Shown one piece after another: positions 15,794 to 27,300 of a DNA stretch of 64,000 nucleotides. The stretch covers positions 124,001-188,000 of the forward strand of contig NZ_JHXM01000007.1 of the NCBI RefSeq assembly GCF_000621725.1, written 5' to 3'. Origin of the DNA: Xylanibacter brevis ATCC 19188 (GTDB lineage: Bacteria > Bacteroidota > Bacteroidia > Bacteroidales > Bacteroidaceae). The notes under the pieces were generated by a model. It saw nothing but the letters and a program-made list of their open reading frames with translations, ran no database searches and was not told the origin of the DNA. The translations under genes and the position numbers were made by a program. The stretch's first letter is position 1. Each line of letters begins with the position of its first letter.

Positions 15794-18631
15794 TCAGCAC
15801 TTGGAAGAAAAACTCTCATCTTGCGGCAAAGCCGCACCCCTCTCACTTTTCCTTCTCTCCCGATAGCTCTTTGGTGTCTCATCGAAATGTTTGCGAAACT
15901 CCTTGTAGAAGGTGGACTGCGTATCATAGCCCGTTTTGTACATCACCTCAGAGATGGTCATGTGGGTAGAGGCGAGCAGGCGTGCCGCCGTTTTGACACG
16001 ATAGTCCTTGATGAACTCCTTGACGGGTGGCAACTGGGCTGTCTCAAACTTGCGGTAGAGGTTGCGACGACTAATCTTTAGGATGTTGGCCAGCATCTCG
16101 GCATCCAGGTGCGAGTTGCCGATATGCTTATCGACGGCCTCGGTGACCTCTTCGAGGAAATCGTGTTGCTCTTTTTCGATGAGTGATTCCGTAAAACTGC
16201 CGTTGACCATTTGCGACTTTTCGCTGTTGATGATCATCTGCTGCAGTTGTGCTGCTTCCACCTCTTGCTTGCGACGCTGCTGTTGCCACCAGCGATGCAG
16301 CAGATAGCCGACGACAGCTGCACAACACAAATAGAGGGCGTAGGCCCACCACGTGCGGTACCAGGGTGGGGTGATGATGATATGAAGCAGAGCTTCGCCA
16401 CTTTCCTTGCCGGTGCTGATGTTGCGTGTCTTCACATACAGCGTGTAGTGGCCCGGTTGCATATCGCTAAAGGTAAACTGGTTGCTATGGCCGTTGGCTG
16501 TCCACTCGTCGCTGGCAGACAGACGATAATAGTAGTCTAGCATGGAACCGCCCAGATAGTCGTAGGTAGCTACGCCAATGGTGAAGAAGTTCTGCCGATG
16601 GTCCAGACGTAGGGTGCTGACCGCTGCTTCTGGATCCATAAAGTCGTTGATGTCCTGTTGGATGCCTTGAATGCTCAGGCGGTTGAAGTCTATCTGCAAC
16701 TTGTTGGCGCAGGGCGTTGCATGGGCATTGTAGCTAATGGCTGCAAGACCATTGATGGAGCCGAAAAGCAGCGTGTTGCCTGCATGGTAGGCTGCGCCGT
16801 CGCAATATTCCTTGAACCCTGGGATGGTGTTGCTGTCAACGACCTTGATAACGTCGCCTTGCAGACTAAGGGCAGCCAGACCAGCACTTGTTGAGGCCCA
16901 CACCTCGCCATGACTGCTCAATGTGAAGGCATGGATGGTGTTGGAGGGGAGACCGTGGCTGGTGTCTATATGTTTGACGGTGCCTTTATGGTCCAGGATG
17001 ATGATGCCGGCACTGGTGCCTATCCATAGGTTGTTGGCAATGTTTCTCAGAGCGAAGACGTCGTTGATGTTGGGTGTCTTCTCGGTATCGCCGAAGGGCA
17101 CATGCTCCAAGATGTCGCCCTTCAGTTTGTAGAGTCCCTTTCCGCGATTGCCGAAAAGCAGATAGCCCTGTGGCCCTTCGGCCATGCAGAAGAAGTAGTT
17201 GGACGACATGCTGCCGCCGTCAAGACGGTAGGACTTCACATCGCTGAGTTCCGGTTGTCCGTTCTTCTCGTCGATGTGTGCACTCACGATGCCGTTGCCC
17301 AGTGCTGCCAGCCATAGCCTACCGTCGCGCTCGGCCATGGCCATCACGTTGGCGGCATAGCCCGGCAGTGACATTCTGATAAAACGCTGGCTCTTTCTGT
17401 CGTAGCAACTCACGCCACGGTCGTGACCTATCCAGATGTGCTGTCCGTCTTTGCTGTCCAGTATGCTGAAGATGTTGCGACTCTCCAAGCCCGGCGTAGC
17501 GTCGTTGAAGTGGGTGCCCTGTGGCAGCGACTGACTGTTGGCGGTGCTGAAGTGCGGAACACGGAGCAGACCATCGCCCTTAGAACCAACCCACAGCGTG
17601 TTGTCGGCATCGAGCAGCAGGGCGCGGATGGCCTGTTGCTGCTTGGTGAAGATGCTTTTGCCCGTGTAGGTGCAGTAGGTATATGCCTCGTCGCTCAGCA
17701 TCATGGCGCCTTCGCCATCGGTGCCTATCCAGACGATGTCGTTATAGCGGTCTTTGGTCAGGCAGAACACGCCTGTGTTGATGTTCAGGTCGGTGATCTT
17801 CGGTGTGTCGTCAGGACCTTTCGGCAGCACAACGCTGATCATGCCGCCCGTGCCAAAGGCCATCAGCAGTTCGCCGTTGAACTCCACAATGTCGTTGATG
17901 CTGCCTCGCGTGGCCAGTTCGTGGCTCAGTGAGAACAGTTTCTGAAAGCGTCGGGTGGCGTAAGAGTAGGTCAACAGCATGCCCTGATCGTCGATGATAT
18001 ACTCTCTGTCGCCAACCTCTACGGCAGTACGGATGTTGGCAGCCCGCTGGTGGTATCGCCCTATCTGATACGTGCCGTCGGCATGGCGCAGCAGTTCGTA
18101 GGTCATGATACGGTTGTTTTGGAATACCAGCACTTGGTGGTTGGTCACCACATAGTCGCATGGCCAGGGTACATTGTCGCCCAATCCTAAAGAAAGAGAG
18201 TGGAAGTTGCCGTCGGATCCCATGTAGCAAAGACGTCCGTTGTCAAGAATGAAGCCGTCGCCCTTGGGGTTGCGCTTCATCTTTCTCAGTCCGGCAAACT
18301 GAGAGAAGAATTTATTCTCCTTCTTGTATCGTGTGAACACGTTAAGACCATAGTTGGTCAGCACCCATGTCTGGTTGCCATTGACGCACATCACGTTCTC
18401 GACAACACGTCCACGGATGCTATTCTTGCCATGGGTGTCGGCACTCCACACGCGTACACCATCGTAGCCATCGAGCCCGTCGAGGGTGCCAAAGAGCATC
18501 TCGCCACAGGGTTTTTGTTCTACGGACAATACAAAACTATTGGTCAGTCCTTGGATGTGCTTGATATTATAGGCACAGGTTGACTTTAGGACGCATGCCA
18601 ATAGGAATAAACCATACAGCCTTCGTCGCAT
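15794..18631 (-). CDS. Membrane-spanning sensor fused directly to an AraC-type regulator (kinase-less HTCS variant)
   Basis: A signal peptide (MRRRLYGLFLLACVLKSTCA) precedes a long periplasmic region of Reg_prop beta-propeller blades; repeats such as DIVWIGTDGEGAM, NTLWVGSKGDGLL, HIWIGHDRGVS and LWIGTSAGI are visible. A YYY-type domain follows (YLGGSMLDYYYRLSASDEW), then one membrane helix near residues 757-778 and a short coiled stretch. The last 120 residues are an AraC helix-turn-helix pair (MLANILKISRRNLYRKF and ISEVMYKTGYDTQSTFYKEF). Hybrid two-component regulators of Bacteroidota normally carry kinase and receiver modules before the AraC part, and both are absent here. It probably senses a mannose-rich oligosaccharide and activates the flanking mannosidase genes. 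Confidence 0.9.
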   Translation of the reverse strand: MRRRLYGLFLLACVLKSTCAYNIKHIQGLTNSFVLSVEQKPCGEMLFGTLDGLDGYDGVRVWSADTHGKNSIRGRVVENVMCVNGNQTWVLTNYGLNVFTRYKKENKFFSQFAGLRKMKRNPKGDGFILDNGRLCYMGSDGNFHSLSLGLGDNVPWPCDYVVTNHQVLVFQNNRIMTYELLRHADGTYQIGRYHQRAANIRTAVEVGDREYIIDDQGMLLTYSYATRRFQKLFSLSHELATRGSINDIVEFNGELLMAFGTGGMISVVLPKGPDDTPKITDLNINTGVFCLTKDRYNDIVWIGTDGEGAMMLSDEAYTYCTYTGKSIFTKQQQAIRALLLDADNTLWVGSKGDGLLRVPHFSTANSQSLPQGTHFNDATPGLESRNIFSILDSKDGQHIWIGHDRGVSCYDRKSQRFIRMSLPGYAANVMAMAERDGRLWLAALGNGIVSAHIDEKNGQPELSDVKSYRLDGGSMSSNYFFCMAEGPQGYLLFGNRGKGLYKLKGDILEHVPFGDTEKTPNINDVFALRNIANNLWIGTSAGIIILDHKGTVKHIDTSHGLPSNTIHAFTLSSHGEVWASTSAGLAALSLQGDVIKVVDSNTIPGFKEYCDGAAYHAGNTLLFGSINGLAAISYNAHATPCANKLQIDFNRLSIQGIQQDINDFMDPEAAVSTLRLDHRQNFFTIGVATYDYLGGSMLDYYYRLSASDEWTANGHSNQFTFSDMQPGHYTLYVKTRNISTGKESGEALLHIIITPPWYRTWWAYALYLCCAAVVGYLLHRWWQQQRRKQEVEAAQLQQMIINSEKSQMVNGSFTESLIEKEQHDFLEEVTEAVDKHIGNSHLDAEMLANILKISRRNLYRKFETAQLPPVKEFIKDYRVKTAARLLASTHMTISEVMYKTGYDTQSTFYKEFRKHFDETPKSYRERRKSERGAALPQDESFSSKC

Positions 18632-18841
18632 CTTACTATTTAGTTCAAGCTTTATGTATTTAGCTTTGCAAAATTAAACATTGTTTTTCGGTTGTACGAA
18701 TACTCCGGGTTTATTTAACTTTATTTAGATTGCTATCAGTCCTACAGGCCGTTCTTTGTCATATAAAGATGTCAAAGGATGATAGACCTGTGTTGAAGAC
18801 GTATGGCGCATGACCACCAGAAGAGCGGTGGGACATAAAGA

Positions 18842-18879
18842 AAGAGCGTGCACCGCTAACAAATGCGGCACACGCTCTT
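18842..18879 (-). terminator. Terminator of the SusC/SusD operon
   Basis: AAGAGCGTGCACCGC (18842-18856) pairs with GCGGCACACGCTCTT (18865-18879) with two mismatches. It lies 22 bp beyond the SusD stop on the - strand, and the following - strand bases are T-rich (CTTTCTTTATG). Confidence 0.75.
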
Positions 18880-18901
18880 GATATAGGATTATGGATGATG
18901 A

Positions 18902-20989
18902 TTACTGTTTGTTGTGCTCGTCAACCGTGCTCTCCCAACCCTTGTTCTGAACACAGAGATGGTTGCGGTTCAGCTCCTCCTGAGGAATGGGCAGCAGCGA
19001 CATGCGCTTAGCAAAGATACGGTGCTGCTGTACTACGCGCTTGTAGAACTTTAGGTCGGTAGCGGTGTTGCTGCCATAGAGGTTGTAGCCATACAGGTCG
19101 CCACCTTCACCACCCTTGTGGTAAGGAGCGTAGATCCAACCGTCGGTGAGTTCCTCGCCATTGGTGCGCCACTTACCTTCGGCCACACCCCAACGACGAA
19201 CGTCGTAGTAGTACTTGTTCTCGAATGCCATCTCGATGAGGCGCTCGCGATAGACTGCCTTCAGCACCGTGGTCTGGTCGTAGGCAGGCAGCGCGATGCG
19301 GTCTTCGCCACGAGCACCCTTGGTGTCGTCGCTGGCATTGACCTTATACTCTGCCACACCGGCACGTGCACGGATGGCATTGACGGCCGTCAGTGCTTCC
19401 TCCAGTTCGCCCAGCTCGGCGCAAGCCTCGGCATAGTTCAGGTAAACTTCGCCCAGACGCAGCAGCACACAGTAGCTCCAGCCGCCCAGTGCGCTACCAT
19501 ACTGACAGCTCTTGCGGCAGATGGTACCGAAGACGGGATAGTCGTGTGTACCAGATGAGTTAGGACCAGAGTTGCCCGAGTAGTTCATCTCGCTGGGAGC
19601 GTTTTTACCATTGCCAATGTTCCAAGGACGATTCTGGAAGGTGATGCCCAGATAGAAACGAGCCTCACGGTCGTAGAACTGCTTCATGATAGGATGTGCG
19701 TTCTGCATGGTGAAGTAGTTGTAGCCAGAATAGGGATCGTTGTAGGTGGTCTTACGCAGGTTCACCAGTGCGTTGGTGTATTGAGTCTCGTCGCCATACT
19801 CGTCATACGTGAAGTAGTCGGGGTCTTCCTCGATGCGCAGACCCTTGTTGGTGAAGTAGAGGTCCACGAACTCCAGGGGCACGGTGTAGGCACCGGCACC
19901 GCCGTCAACAGTTCCGTAGGGAGCGGGCAGCGAACCACCATTGTTGCGCGGCACCATGGGATAGGTGTCGGTAGAGTTCTTGGTGGTGCCTACGATCATC
20001 TCCTCGTTGTCGCTGTTGCCGATGCAGGCATAGAGAACAGAGTTGTAGGGACATGACTGATCAACCGAGTTGACCAGCTCGCCACTGCTGTTGCGCAGCA
20101 CCAGTCGCCACTGGCCGTCGTCGATCAGTTCCTTGGCAGCATCGCGGGCGTCAATCCATTTCTGGTTGTCGCGAGCTTGGGGGAACAGCTTCTTGCCGTC
20201 GGGATTAGTAACGTCGGCATAGAAGGGATCGCCATTGAACAGATAGCTGGCGCGGAACAACAGCACCTCAGAACGGATACCGCGAACAGTCTCTTCGGTG
20301 AAGTTGCCGGCATACTGACGAATGAAGGTGTTCTCGCTGTCGTACTTGGTCAGCAGGTCGCCACTGCTCAGCACATCGTCGAACTCGCTGAGAATGTAGT
20401 CGAAGCACTCGTCCACGGTGCTACGCTCTTCCATCATGTTGCCCAGGTCGTCTTCTACACCGTTCACACGGTCGCCAATGATTGCCACAGGACCGAAGTG
20501 CTTCATCAGACAGAAGTAGAAATAAGCTCTCAGTGCACGGCACTCGGCTTTGGTGGTAGCCTTCTCAGCATCGCTCAGAGGGTCGCACTCGTCCACATGC
20601 TGCAGGTACACGTTGGCATACTGAATGCCACGATAATAGTTGGTGAACATGTCGGCCACCCAACCAGTAGAAGGCGACAGCGTACCGTTGATGATGTTCA
20701 GATGCTTACCATTACCACCATCGCTCCAAGGCTGATAGCCCGAGAGTGAGGCATGTAGCATCATACCGTTGCTGGTACCTCCCTGATAGCGGGTCTGCAG
20801 GGTGTTGGGGATATAAGAATAAACGTTGGACAACCAACTGAGAGTCTGCCCACGGTTAGAGAAGACATCCTCGAGCGAAGTGGCGTTGTTGGGCACGTCG
20901 TCGAAGTAGTCGTCGCATGAGCTGAGTGTGAACGCAGTCATGGCGGTCAGCAAGACTCCAAAGCAATATTTCTTTGTTTTATTAATCAT
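18902..20989 (-). CDS. SusD/RagB-family glycan-binding lipoprotein
   Basis: The N-terminus is a lipoprotein signal with lipobox LSSC followed by acidic residues (CDDYFDD), the pattern for surface-exported lipoproteins in Bacteroidota. SusD signatures include TTKAECRALRAYFYFCLMKHFG, the C-terminal RLGEVYLNYAEACAELGELEEALTAVNAIRARAG, and RERLIEMAFENKYYYDVRRWG. At 695 aa it is longer than the usual 500-600. It caps the SusC porin and binds the oligosaccharide at the cell surface. Its start lies 19 bp after the SusC stop, so the two are co-transcribed. It is the last gene of the operon, before a terminator. Confidence 0.95.
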   Translation of the reverse strand: MINKTKKYCFGVLLTAMTAFTLSSCDDYFDDVPNNATSLEDVFSNRGQTLSWLSNVYSYIPNTLQTRYQGGTSNGMMLHASLSGYQPWSDGGNGKHLNIINGTLSPSTGWVADMFTNYYRGIQYANVYLQHVDECDPLSDAEKATTKAECRALRAYFYFCLMKHFGPVAIIGDRVNGVEDDLGNMMEERSTVDECFDYILSEFDDVLSSGDLLTKYDSENTFIRQYAGNFTEETVRGIRSEVLLFRASYLFNGDPFYADVTNPDGKKLFPQARDNQKWIDARDAAKELIDDGQWRLVLRNSSGELVNSVDQSCPYNSVLYACIGNSDNEEMIVGTTKNSTDTYPMVPRNNGGSLPAPYGTVDGGAGAYTVPLEFVDLYFTNKGLRIEEDPDYFTYDEYGDETQYTNALVNLRKTTYNDPYSGYNYFTMQNAHPIMKQFYDREARFYLGITFQNRPWNIGNGKNAPSEMNYSGNSGPNSSGTHDYPVFGTICRKSCQYGSALGGWSYCVLLRLGEVYLNYAEACAELGELEEALTAVNAIRARAGVAEYKVNASDDTKGARGEDRIALPAYDQTTVLKAVYRERLIEMAFENKYYYDVRRWGVAEGKWRTNGEELTDGWIYAPYHKGGEGGDLYGYNLYGSNTATDLKFYKRVVQQHRIFAKRMSLLPIPQEELNRNHLCVQNKGWESTVDEHNKQ

Positions 20990-21008
20990 GATTATCTATA
21001 TTATACTG

Positions 21009-24000
21009 TTAGAGGTTGAAGTTGACACCAATAGAGAATGTGCGTACGTTGGGATAAGAGATACCATTGTCGGTATTCAACTCGGGATCCCACAGCTTGA
21101 ATTTGCTGAAGGTGAGCACGTTCTCGCCCATCAGGTAGAAACGACCACCGCTGATGAAGGTGTTGCGAGTCCATGACTTGGGGAAGTAGTACGAAATGGT
21201 GAACTGCTTCAGGCGCATGAAGCTGAAATCGCGTTTCCACCAGGTGCTGGTCTTGAAGTTGTTGATGTTGTGAGGGTCATTCTCACCCCATGCCAGTAAT
21301 GGATAGAAGACATCAGTATTCTCGGGATCGTCTGCACTCCAGCGGTCGGCAATGTTTGAGTAGAGTGTACCACCGCCCGAGGTAGAGGTGAACGGACGGA
21401 TACCGTTGCCGCGCAAGATGCGTTCGGCGTCAGCCACACCCTGGAACAGGATGCCAAGACCAACGTTCTTCCAGCGCAGGTCGCCACCGAAACCGTAGTA
21501 GATGCGTGGCACGTCGCCACGGCTGATGCATACCTGGTCGTATTCGTCAATGTGGCCATCGCCGTTCATATCCTTATACATGATGTCGCCAGGAGCCACC
21601 AGCTCGCCGGGATAGGTCTCACCGAACTGGGTGATGTTGCGATCCTTGATCTGCTGGTCGCTGGTGTAAAGACCTTCGGCTACGTAGCCCCATTCAGCCA
21701 GCACGTTGTGACCGCGGCGGTCCAGCCAGGGATGTGCGGGATCGGCCTGAGCATTCTCGATGACTTTGTCGTCGTTCATGGCCATGTTGCCACGCAATGA
21801 CATGTACAGGTCCTTGCCAAACTGATGGTGGTATTCGAACGATGCCTCCATACCCTTATTCTCTACCTTACCTACGTTGGCCGAGATATTGGTGGCGAAA
21901 CCTGCAGAGAGGGGCACGTTGTCGCGCGATACGAAGATCTTAGAACGGTTCTCCTTGAAGAGGTCCACGATGAAGGTCAGCTCATTGTCCAGGAAGTTGA
22001 TCTCGATACCCAGGTCCTGCTTGTGAACCACAGACCACTGTGGGGTGTAGCCGTAGCGGTTGAAGCCCAGACCATCGTTGCCCCAGTAGCTGCTATACTT
22101 ACCGCCGTCGCCCGTTCCACCAATCTGTGTGAAGTAGGTGAAGCGACCGTCGGTAGAAGAGTTACCTACTTTACCGTTAGAATAACGAATCTTGAAGAAC
22201 GAGATGTACTTAGAGATGGGATCCCACCATTTCTCGTTAGAGGGTACCCAACCGAATGCCACAGCAGGGAAGAAGCCGAAGCGATGGCCTGGCTCGAAGT
22301 TCTCAGAACCGGTGTAACCACCGTTGAGCTCTACGAAGTAACGGTTGTCGTAGTCGTAGGTCAGACGTGTAGAAAGGCTCTGCTGTTTGTAGGGCAGAGT
22401 CTGCAACAGGTCGTTGTTGTTGGCATCCAGATAGCTGCGCATGTTGAACAGCAATAGACCGGTGACGTTGTGGTAGCGGTTGAATGTGCGACGATAGTCG
22501 AGAGCACCTTCAAAGTAGAATGTACGATACACCCACTTGTCGGCTGTCACGTTCATGGAGTTGTTACCACGATATTGCTCGGTGAGCAGCAGCATCTCTG
22601 GACGAGTGTCCAGCAGTGGCGTGGTGGTATCGTTGCCGTTGCCATCTTTCACCCACAACAGGTTGCCGTTCTCGTCGGTAAGCTGAGGATAGAGGCTGGT
22701 GTCTTCAACCCACACACCATTCTGCTGACGACCGGTGGGCTTCCAGCTTGAGTTGCGCACCTGGTACTTCAATGCCTGAGTGGCACGGAAGTCGAAGGCC
22801 ACCAGTGCACGGGCTGTCAGACCCTTGCTCCAGTCAAAGAAGCCTAAGTCTTGCGTCAGCTTCAGGTTGGTGTTAATCTGTGTTTGGTGCTGCGTCTGAT
22901 AACCACGGCGCGTCAGTGTCTCCCAAGGAGAGTCCAGGCTGTAGTCGTGGGGTGACGAGCCAGGGCTGCGACCATCGGCATACTGCACGGGGAAGATGAC
23001 GGGGTTGGTGGTCATGGCACGGCTGAAGATGTCTTTCAGCGACTCGTGAGGATAGTTGCCGCTGGCCAACCATCCGCTGACACCCACGTCCAGATTGGTG
23101 GTCTTGGTGGCCTTCAGGTTGACGTTGGTCAGGAAGTTATAACGGTTGTAGTCAATCTCAGAGCTGAAGTCCTGTGAAGGATCGTCTTTGGTCAGACCCT
23201 TCTCGGTATAGTACGACAGAGAGATGTAGTAGCTGGCGTTGGGCGCACCACCACGGATGTTGACGTTGGCACGACGGTTCCATCCATACTTGTGATACAT
23301 CTCGCGCATCCAGTCCACATTAGGATACAGGTACTTGTTGATAGAAGCGGGCAGCTTGCCGCCATTGCCGTCAATCAGTCCCTGTTTGTAGGTCAGCTCA
23401 TCGGCAGTCAGAGGCATGCCGTTGGCAATCTTTGTGTTGATAATCTGGTTAGCACCATAGTAGTCGTAGCCACGGCTGGTCTGATAGGCCTCGTTCACGG
23501 CATGCATGTATTCAATACCATCGACCAGGTCGGGCACCTTGGTCAGCGAGGTGATACCCTGGAACACGTCGAAAGAGAACTTAGGCTTGCTCACCTCACC
23601 AGGCTTCGTGGTGATGATGATGACACCGTTACCACCACGTACACCATAGACAGCCGTAGAGGCTGCGTCCTTCAGCACGGTGATAGACTCGATGTCCTCG
23701 GGCGACAGGTTGTTCCAGCTACGCTCGATACCGTCCACCAGCACCAGAGGACCCTCGTTGCGGTTGGTCAGCGTAGAGATACCACGAATCCAGATGTCTG
23801 AGTCGTCTTGTCCGGGCACACCGGTACGCTGTACCGATACCACACCAGCCACACGACCGGCCAGCACAGAGGTCATGTTGGCAACAGGTGCCTTCACATC
23901 GTCCATCTTCAGTGTGGTCTGTGCACCCAGCACCGAGATCTTCTTACGCGTAGAGTAACCTACTACGGTTACCTCGTCGATGTCGTTGACTTGCTCGTGA

Positions 24001-24293
24001 AGGATGATATCAATCAGGGTCTTGTTGGCCTTGCGCTCTTCAGCCTTATAGCCCACATAGGTGGTGGTAATGATGTCACCCTCAGAACAATTGATGGTGT
24101 ACTGGCCGTTGACGTCGGTCATTACACCATTTGATGTGCCTTTCACTTGTACGGTGACGCCAATGAGCGGTTCGCCGTTGACGTCTTGTACGCGTCCCGT
24201 CACTTTGATGGGACCTGCGAGTGCGCAGGTCACCATCATTGTGGCAAAGAACGATAGCAGCGTTTTTTTGATACAATCTGCTGTTATTCTCAT
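21009..24293 (-). CDS. SusC/RagA-family TonB-dependent outer-membrane transporter
   Basis: After a signal peptide comes a carboxypeptidase-like domain (VTGRVQDVNGEPLIGVTVQV, then GQYTINCSEGDIITTTYVGY). A TonB-box region (DEVTVVGYST) follows, then the plug with SVLAGRVAGVVSVQRTGVPG, IRGISTLTN and ESITVLKDAASTAVYGVRG, and a long beta-barrel to a terminal aromatic strand (FSIGVNFNL). At 1094 aa the length is normal. It imports oligosaccharides, presumably mannose-containing given the GH38 and GH92 partners. It is third in the operon, after the GLUG protein (30-bp gap) and before SusD. Confidence 0.96.
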   Translation of the reverse strand: MRITADCIKKTLLSFFATMMVTCALAGPIKVTGRVQDVNGEPLIGVTVQVKGTSNGVMTDVNGQYTINCSEGDIITTTYVGYKAEERKANKTLIDIILHEQVNDIDEVTVVGYSTRKKISVLGAQTTLKMDDVKAPVANMTSVLAGRVAGVVSVQRTGVPGQDDSDIWIRGISTLTNRNEGPLVLVDGIERSWNNLSPEDIESITVLKDAASTAVYGVRGGNGVIIITTKPGEVSKPKFSFDVFQGITSLTKVPDLVDGIEYMHAVNEAYQTSRGYDYYGANQIINTKIANGMPLTADELTYKQGLIDGNGGKLPASINKYLYPNVDWMREMYHKYGWNRRANVNIRGGAPNASYYISLSYYTEKGLTKDDPSQDFSSEIDYNRYNFLTNVNLKATKTTNLDVGVSGWLASGNYPHESLKDIFSRAMTTNPVIFPVQYADGRSPGSSPHDYSLDSPWETLTRRGYQTQHQTQINTNLKLTQDLGFFDWSKGLTARALVAFDFRATQALKYQVRNSSWKPTGRQQNGVWVEDTSLYPQLTDENGNLLWVKDGNGNDTTTPLLDTRPEMLLLTEQYRGNNSMNVTADKWVYRTFYFEGALDYRRTFNRYHNVTGLLLFNMRSYLDANNNDLLQTLPYKQQSLSTRLTYDYDNRYFVELNGGYTGSENFEPGHRFGFFPAVAFGWVPSNEKWWDPISKYISFFKIRYSNGKVGNSSTDGRFTYFTQIGGTGDGGKYSSYWGNDGLGFNRYGYTPQWSVVHKQDLGIEINFLDNELTFIVDLFKENRSKIFVSRDNVPLSAGFATNISANVGKVENKGMEASFEYHHQFGKDLYMSLRGNMAMNDDKVIENAQADPAHPWLDRRGHNVLAEWGYVAEGLYTSDQQIKDRNITQFGETYPGELVAPGDIMYKDMNGDGHIDEYDQVCISRGDVPRIYYGFGGDLRWKNVGLGILFQGVADAERILRGNGIRPFTSTSGGGTLYSNIADRWSADDPENTDVFYPLLAWGENDPHNINNFKTSTWWKRDFSFMRLKQFTISYYFPKSWTRNTFISGGRFYLMGENVLTFSKFKLWDPELNTDNGISYPNVRTFSIGVNFNL

Positions 24294-24323
24294 ATTTACT
24301 TACTGTTTTTCAAGTATAAATTA

Positions 24324-27300
24324 TTATTTAATCACTACCTTGTTGCCATTCACAACATAGACACCCTTCTTCAGGTTGCCCTTCATCTGGCGTCCGTTCA
24401 GGTCGTAGATGTGCTTCTTGGCAACAGTTGTTTGCTGTCCGTTCAGTTCAACAATGCCGTCGGGGTTGTTGTTCTCCTCTGACAGGGTGAAAGGAACGTA
24501 GCCGATGTTCTTCAGAACAGGATACTTGTAACCAGATTTGGTGTCGAAGGTCCAGATGTTCTCGAAGTCCCATCCAATGTTTGTGTAGGTGCTCTGCTCC
24601 TCCAACGTCTGTGTGGGAACGTCGGTCTGATATTCTACAAAACCACCCTCGGCAGTCTCGTTGCTGAAGGGCCAAGGATTCTCGGGTACACCTACGAGGT
24701 CCTGGAACTGGTTGGCAATGTTGTTGGTGAAGGTAATCTTACCGTTAGGCGTGTCGCCAGCACCATTCTTTCCGATGAACGAACCAGCGTGGCTCCAGTT
24801 GTTGGAAGAAGACCAGATGTCGCCGATAGATACACAACCCTCGATGGTGATTTCGCTGTTGGCTACATCGACCAAACCAATGAAACCACCGGCGCAACCG
24901 CGGAACACGGCATCCATCTTACCATTGTAGTATGTGTTGCGGATGGTTGCACCCTTGTCAAGTGTACATCCGAAGATACCGCCAATCTGCTGGTTAGCAG
25001 TCACCTCACCCCATACATAGCAGTTCTCAACGGTAGCATTCACACCGTCGCCGGCCAGCAGAGCAACGTGGTCGTTACCCATAACCTTACCAGTCAGTGC
25101 TACGTTCTCGATGGTGCAGTTCTCTGCACGGCCGATGAAGCCGATGTGGTTGGCACTCTTATTGGGCGAGATAACCTGGAAGTCCTCGAAGGCTACGTTT
25201 TTGATGATACCACCGTTCACGTTGCCAAAGATACCCTTGTTGTCGCCGCTGGCTACGTTTACGGTAGCGTTCTTGATGCGGTGTCCCTGTCCGTCGAAGG
25301 TACCAGAGAAGGCATTGCCATCGTTGAAGAGACCCTCGAACTCAACGTCCTTCATGTCTATGTCGGCAGTCAGGAGAAACTTGCCTGAAGGCATCTTCTT
25401 CATGTCCTTCAGATCTTCTACTGTAGAGATCTCGGTAACAATATCGTTGGCAGTTACGGGGATAGAGAAGCTGTTCTCACCAACCACGGTGAACAGTTCG
25501 GCCAGGCCGCTAGGCATGTTGGCCTGGATGGTCAGTGTACCCATGCCGAGGAATACGCCATTCTCGTCAGAGCAGTAGAGCTTGGTGCCGTCAACCACGT
25601 CAACCAGGTTCTCACCTTCAGTGATTTTGATGTCAAGAGCCTGACCCCATGAGGCGTGAACCTTGGTCAGATCCTTGAACTCAGAACCGGCCTCATAGAC
25701 CAGTGCAGAGTTGAACTCGTCGTCGATGATGCGAGTCTTCAGTGGGGTCTTCATGATCTTCAGTATGGGGAACATCTTTCCTTCGGCGTTAGGCAGGAAG
25801 GTCCAGGTGTTCTCGAAGTCCCATCCCAGTGTAGTGGTATAGAAAGCCTTGGTGCGTGCGGTGTTGTCGTCGATCATTGCGCCCTGCTCGTTGTCTGCGC
25901 TGCCGGAAACAGTGCTGAACGAACCGTTGCAAACGGTAGAAGCCATCACGTAGTTGTTAGAGAGCACGGTGTTGTTGCGCTTAGACTGTGCAATACGTGG
26001 GGTGTTGGGATCGCCACCATTGATGTGGGCAGCTCCAGAGAAGCAGTTCGTGATGGTGGTGGGATAGGTGTCAGAGTCGATCAGAGAGATGAAGCCATTA
26101 TTGCAAGAGTTGTTTCGCAAGTCTTCGGCGGTACCGCTGAACAGACAGTTCTTCAGTACGCCACCGTTGGCCACACCAACCATACCGCCCGACTGGTACT
26201 GACGGGTCTTTACCTGTGCATCAGAGATACAGTCAGAGATTTCGCTCAGAGCGCCGAAGTCGTTGCTCATGTCGCCGGTGAAAGAACCTACGTGGTCGCG
26301 ACCTTCGATGTATGAGTTCATGACGAAGATGCGACGAACGATACCGCCATAGACGTGACCGGCTACGGCACCTACGTTCTCGTTACCTACCAAGTAGGCA
26401 TCCTCGAAGCCCAGGTCCTCGACAAGGGCGCTGCGGGTGGTAGAGAAGAGACCCACGTTGGCCTGACCGGAATTGTCGAAGCGCATGCCACGAATCACGT
26501 GACCGTTACCATGCAGCTTACCGGTGAACTCGGGCAGTGGGGTGAACTCAACGTCTGTCAGGTCGATGTCGGCCACGATGTCGAACTCGCCACTGGGGTT
26601 CTGTTTCAGTTTGGTCAGCAGGTCGTCGGCCGTCTTGATGTCGGTATCCATGCTGTTGACAGTGATGGTGTAGCTCTTGCTGAAGCCTTTGATGTAGTCG
26701 TCGCCCTCGGTAGAGATGGTAACGACGGCCTCGCCGGTGGTCAGAGCTGTTATTTTTGTACCATCAACGGCAATCACATTGGGGTTGCTGCTGCTGATGG
26801 TCACCTGACGGTCTAAGGTAGAGAAGGGAGCCAGATCCACAGAGGTGCCCTTGAAGAACTCAGGCAGGCTGTTGTGAACCACGTAGTCTCCATCGAAAGG
26901 CACTGACATACCCTGCAGTATAGGGAAGCGGCCGTCGGCCATATCCCAGGCGTCCTCGTTCCAACCAATGGCTGTGTAAGTGGCTTTTTGCTTCAGTTCA
27001 GCCTCGGTCTTGGGAATACCATTATATTGACTCTGCTTGATGGTGTCCAGTTTGCCACCGGTGATGTCTGCACCTGTGCGGATACTACCAACATAGTAGC
27101 GTGTGGGCTCAAGAACCAAGCAGTTGTTCAATACTGATTTGGGGTCTGGGTCATTGTTACCAACAATGGCATGAATGTGATAGTTGGCAACACCGTCAGC
27201 TACACCCAGAGAGACAGGTGCAGCCACACAGCCATTGATAGTACAGCTGCCAGGACCTTCCTGCAGACCAACGATGGCGCCGCAACCATTCCAGCTGTTG

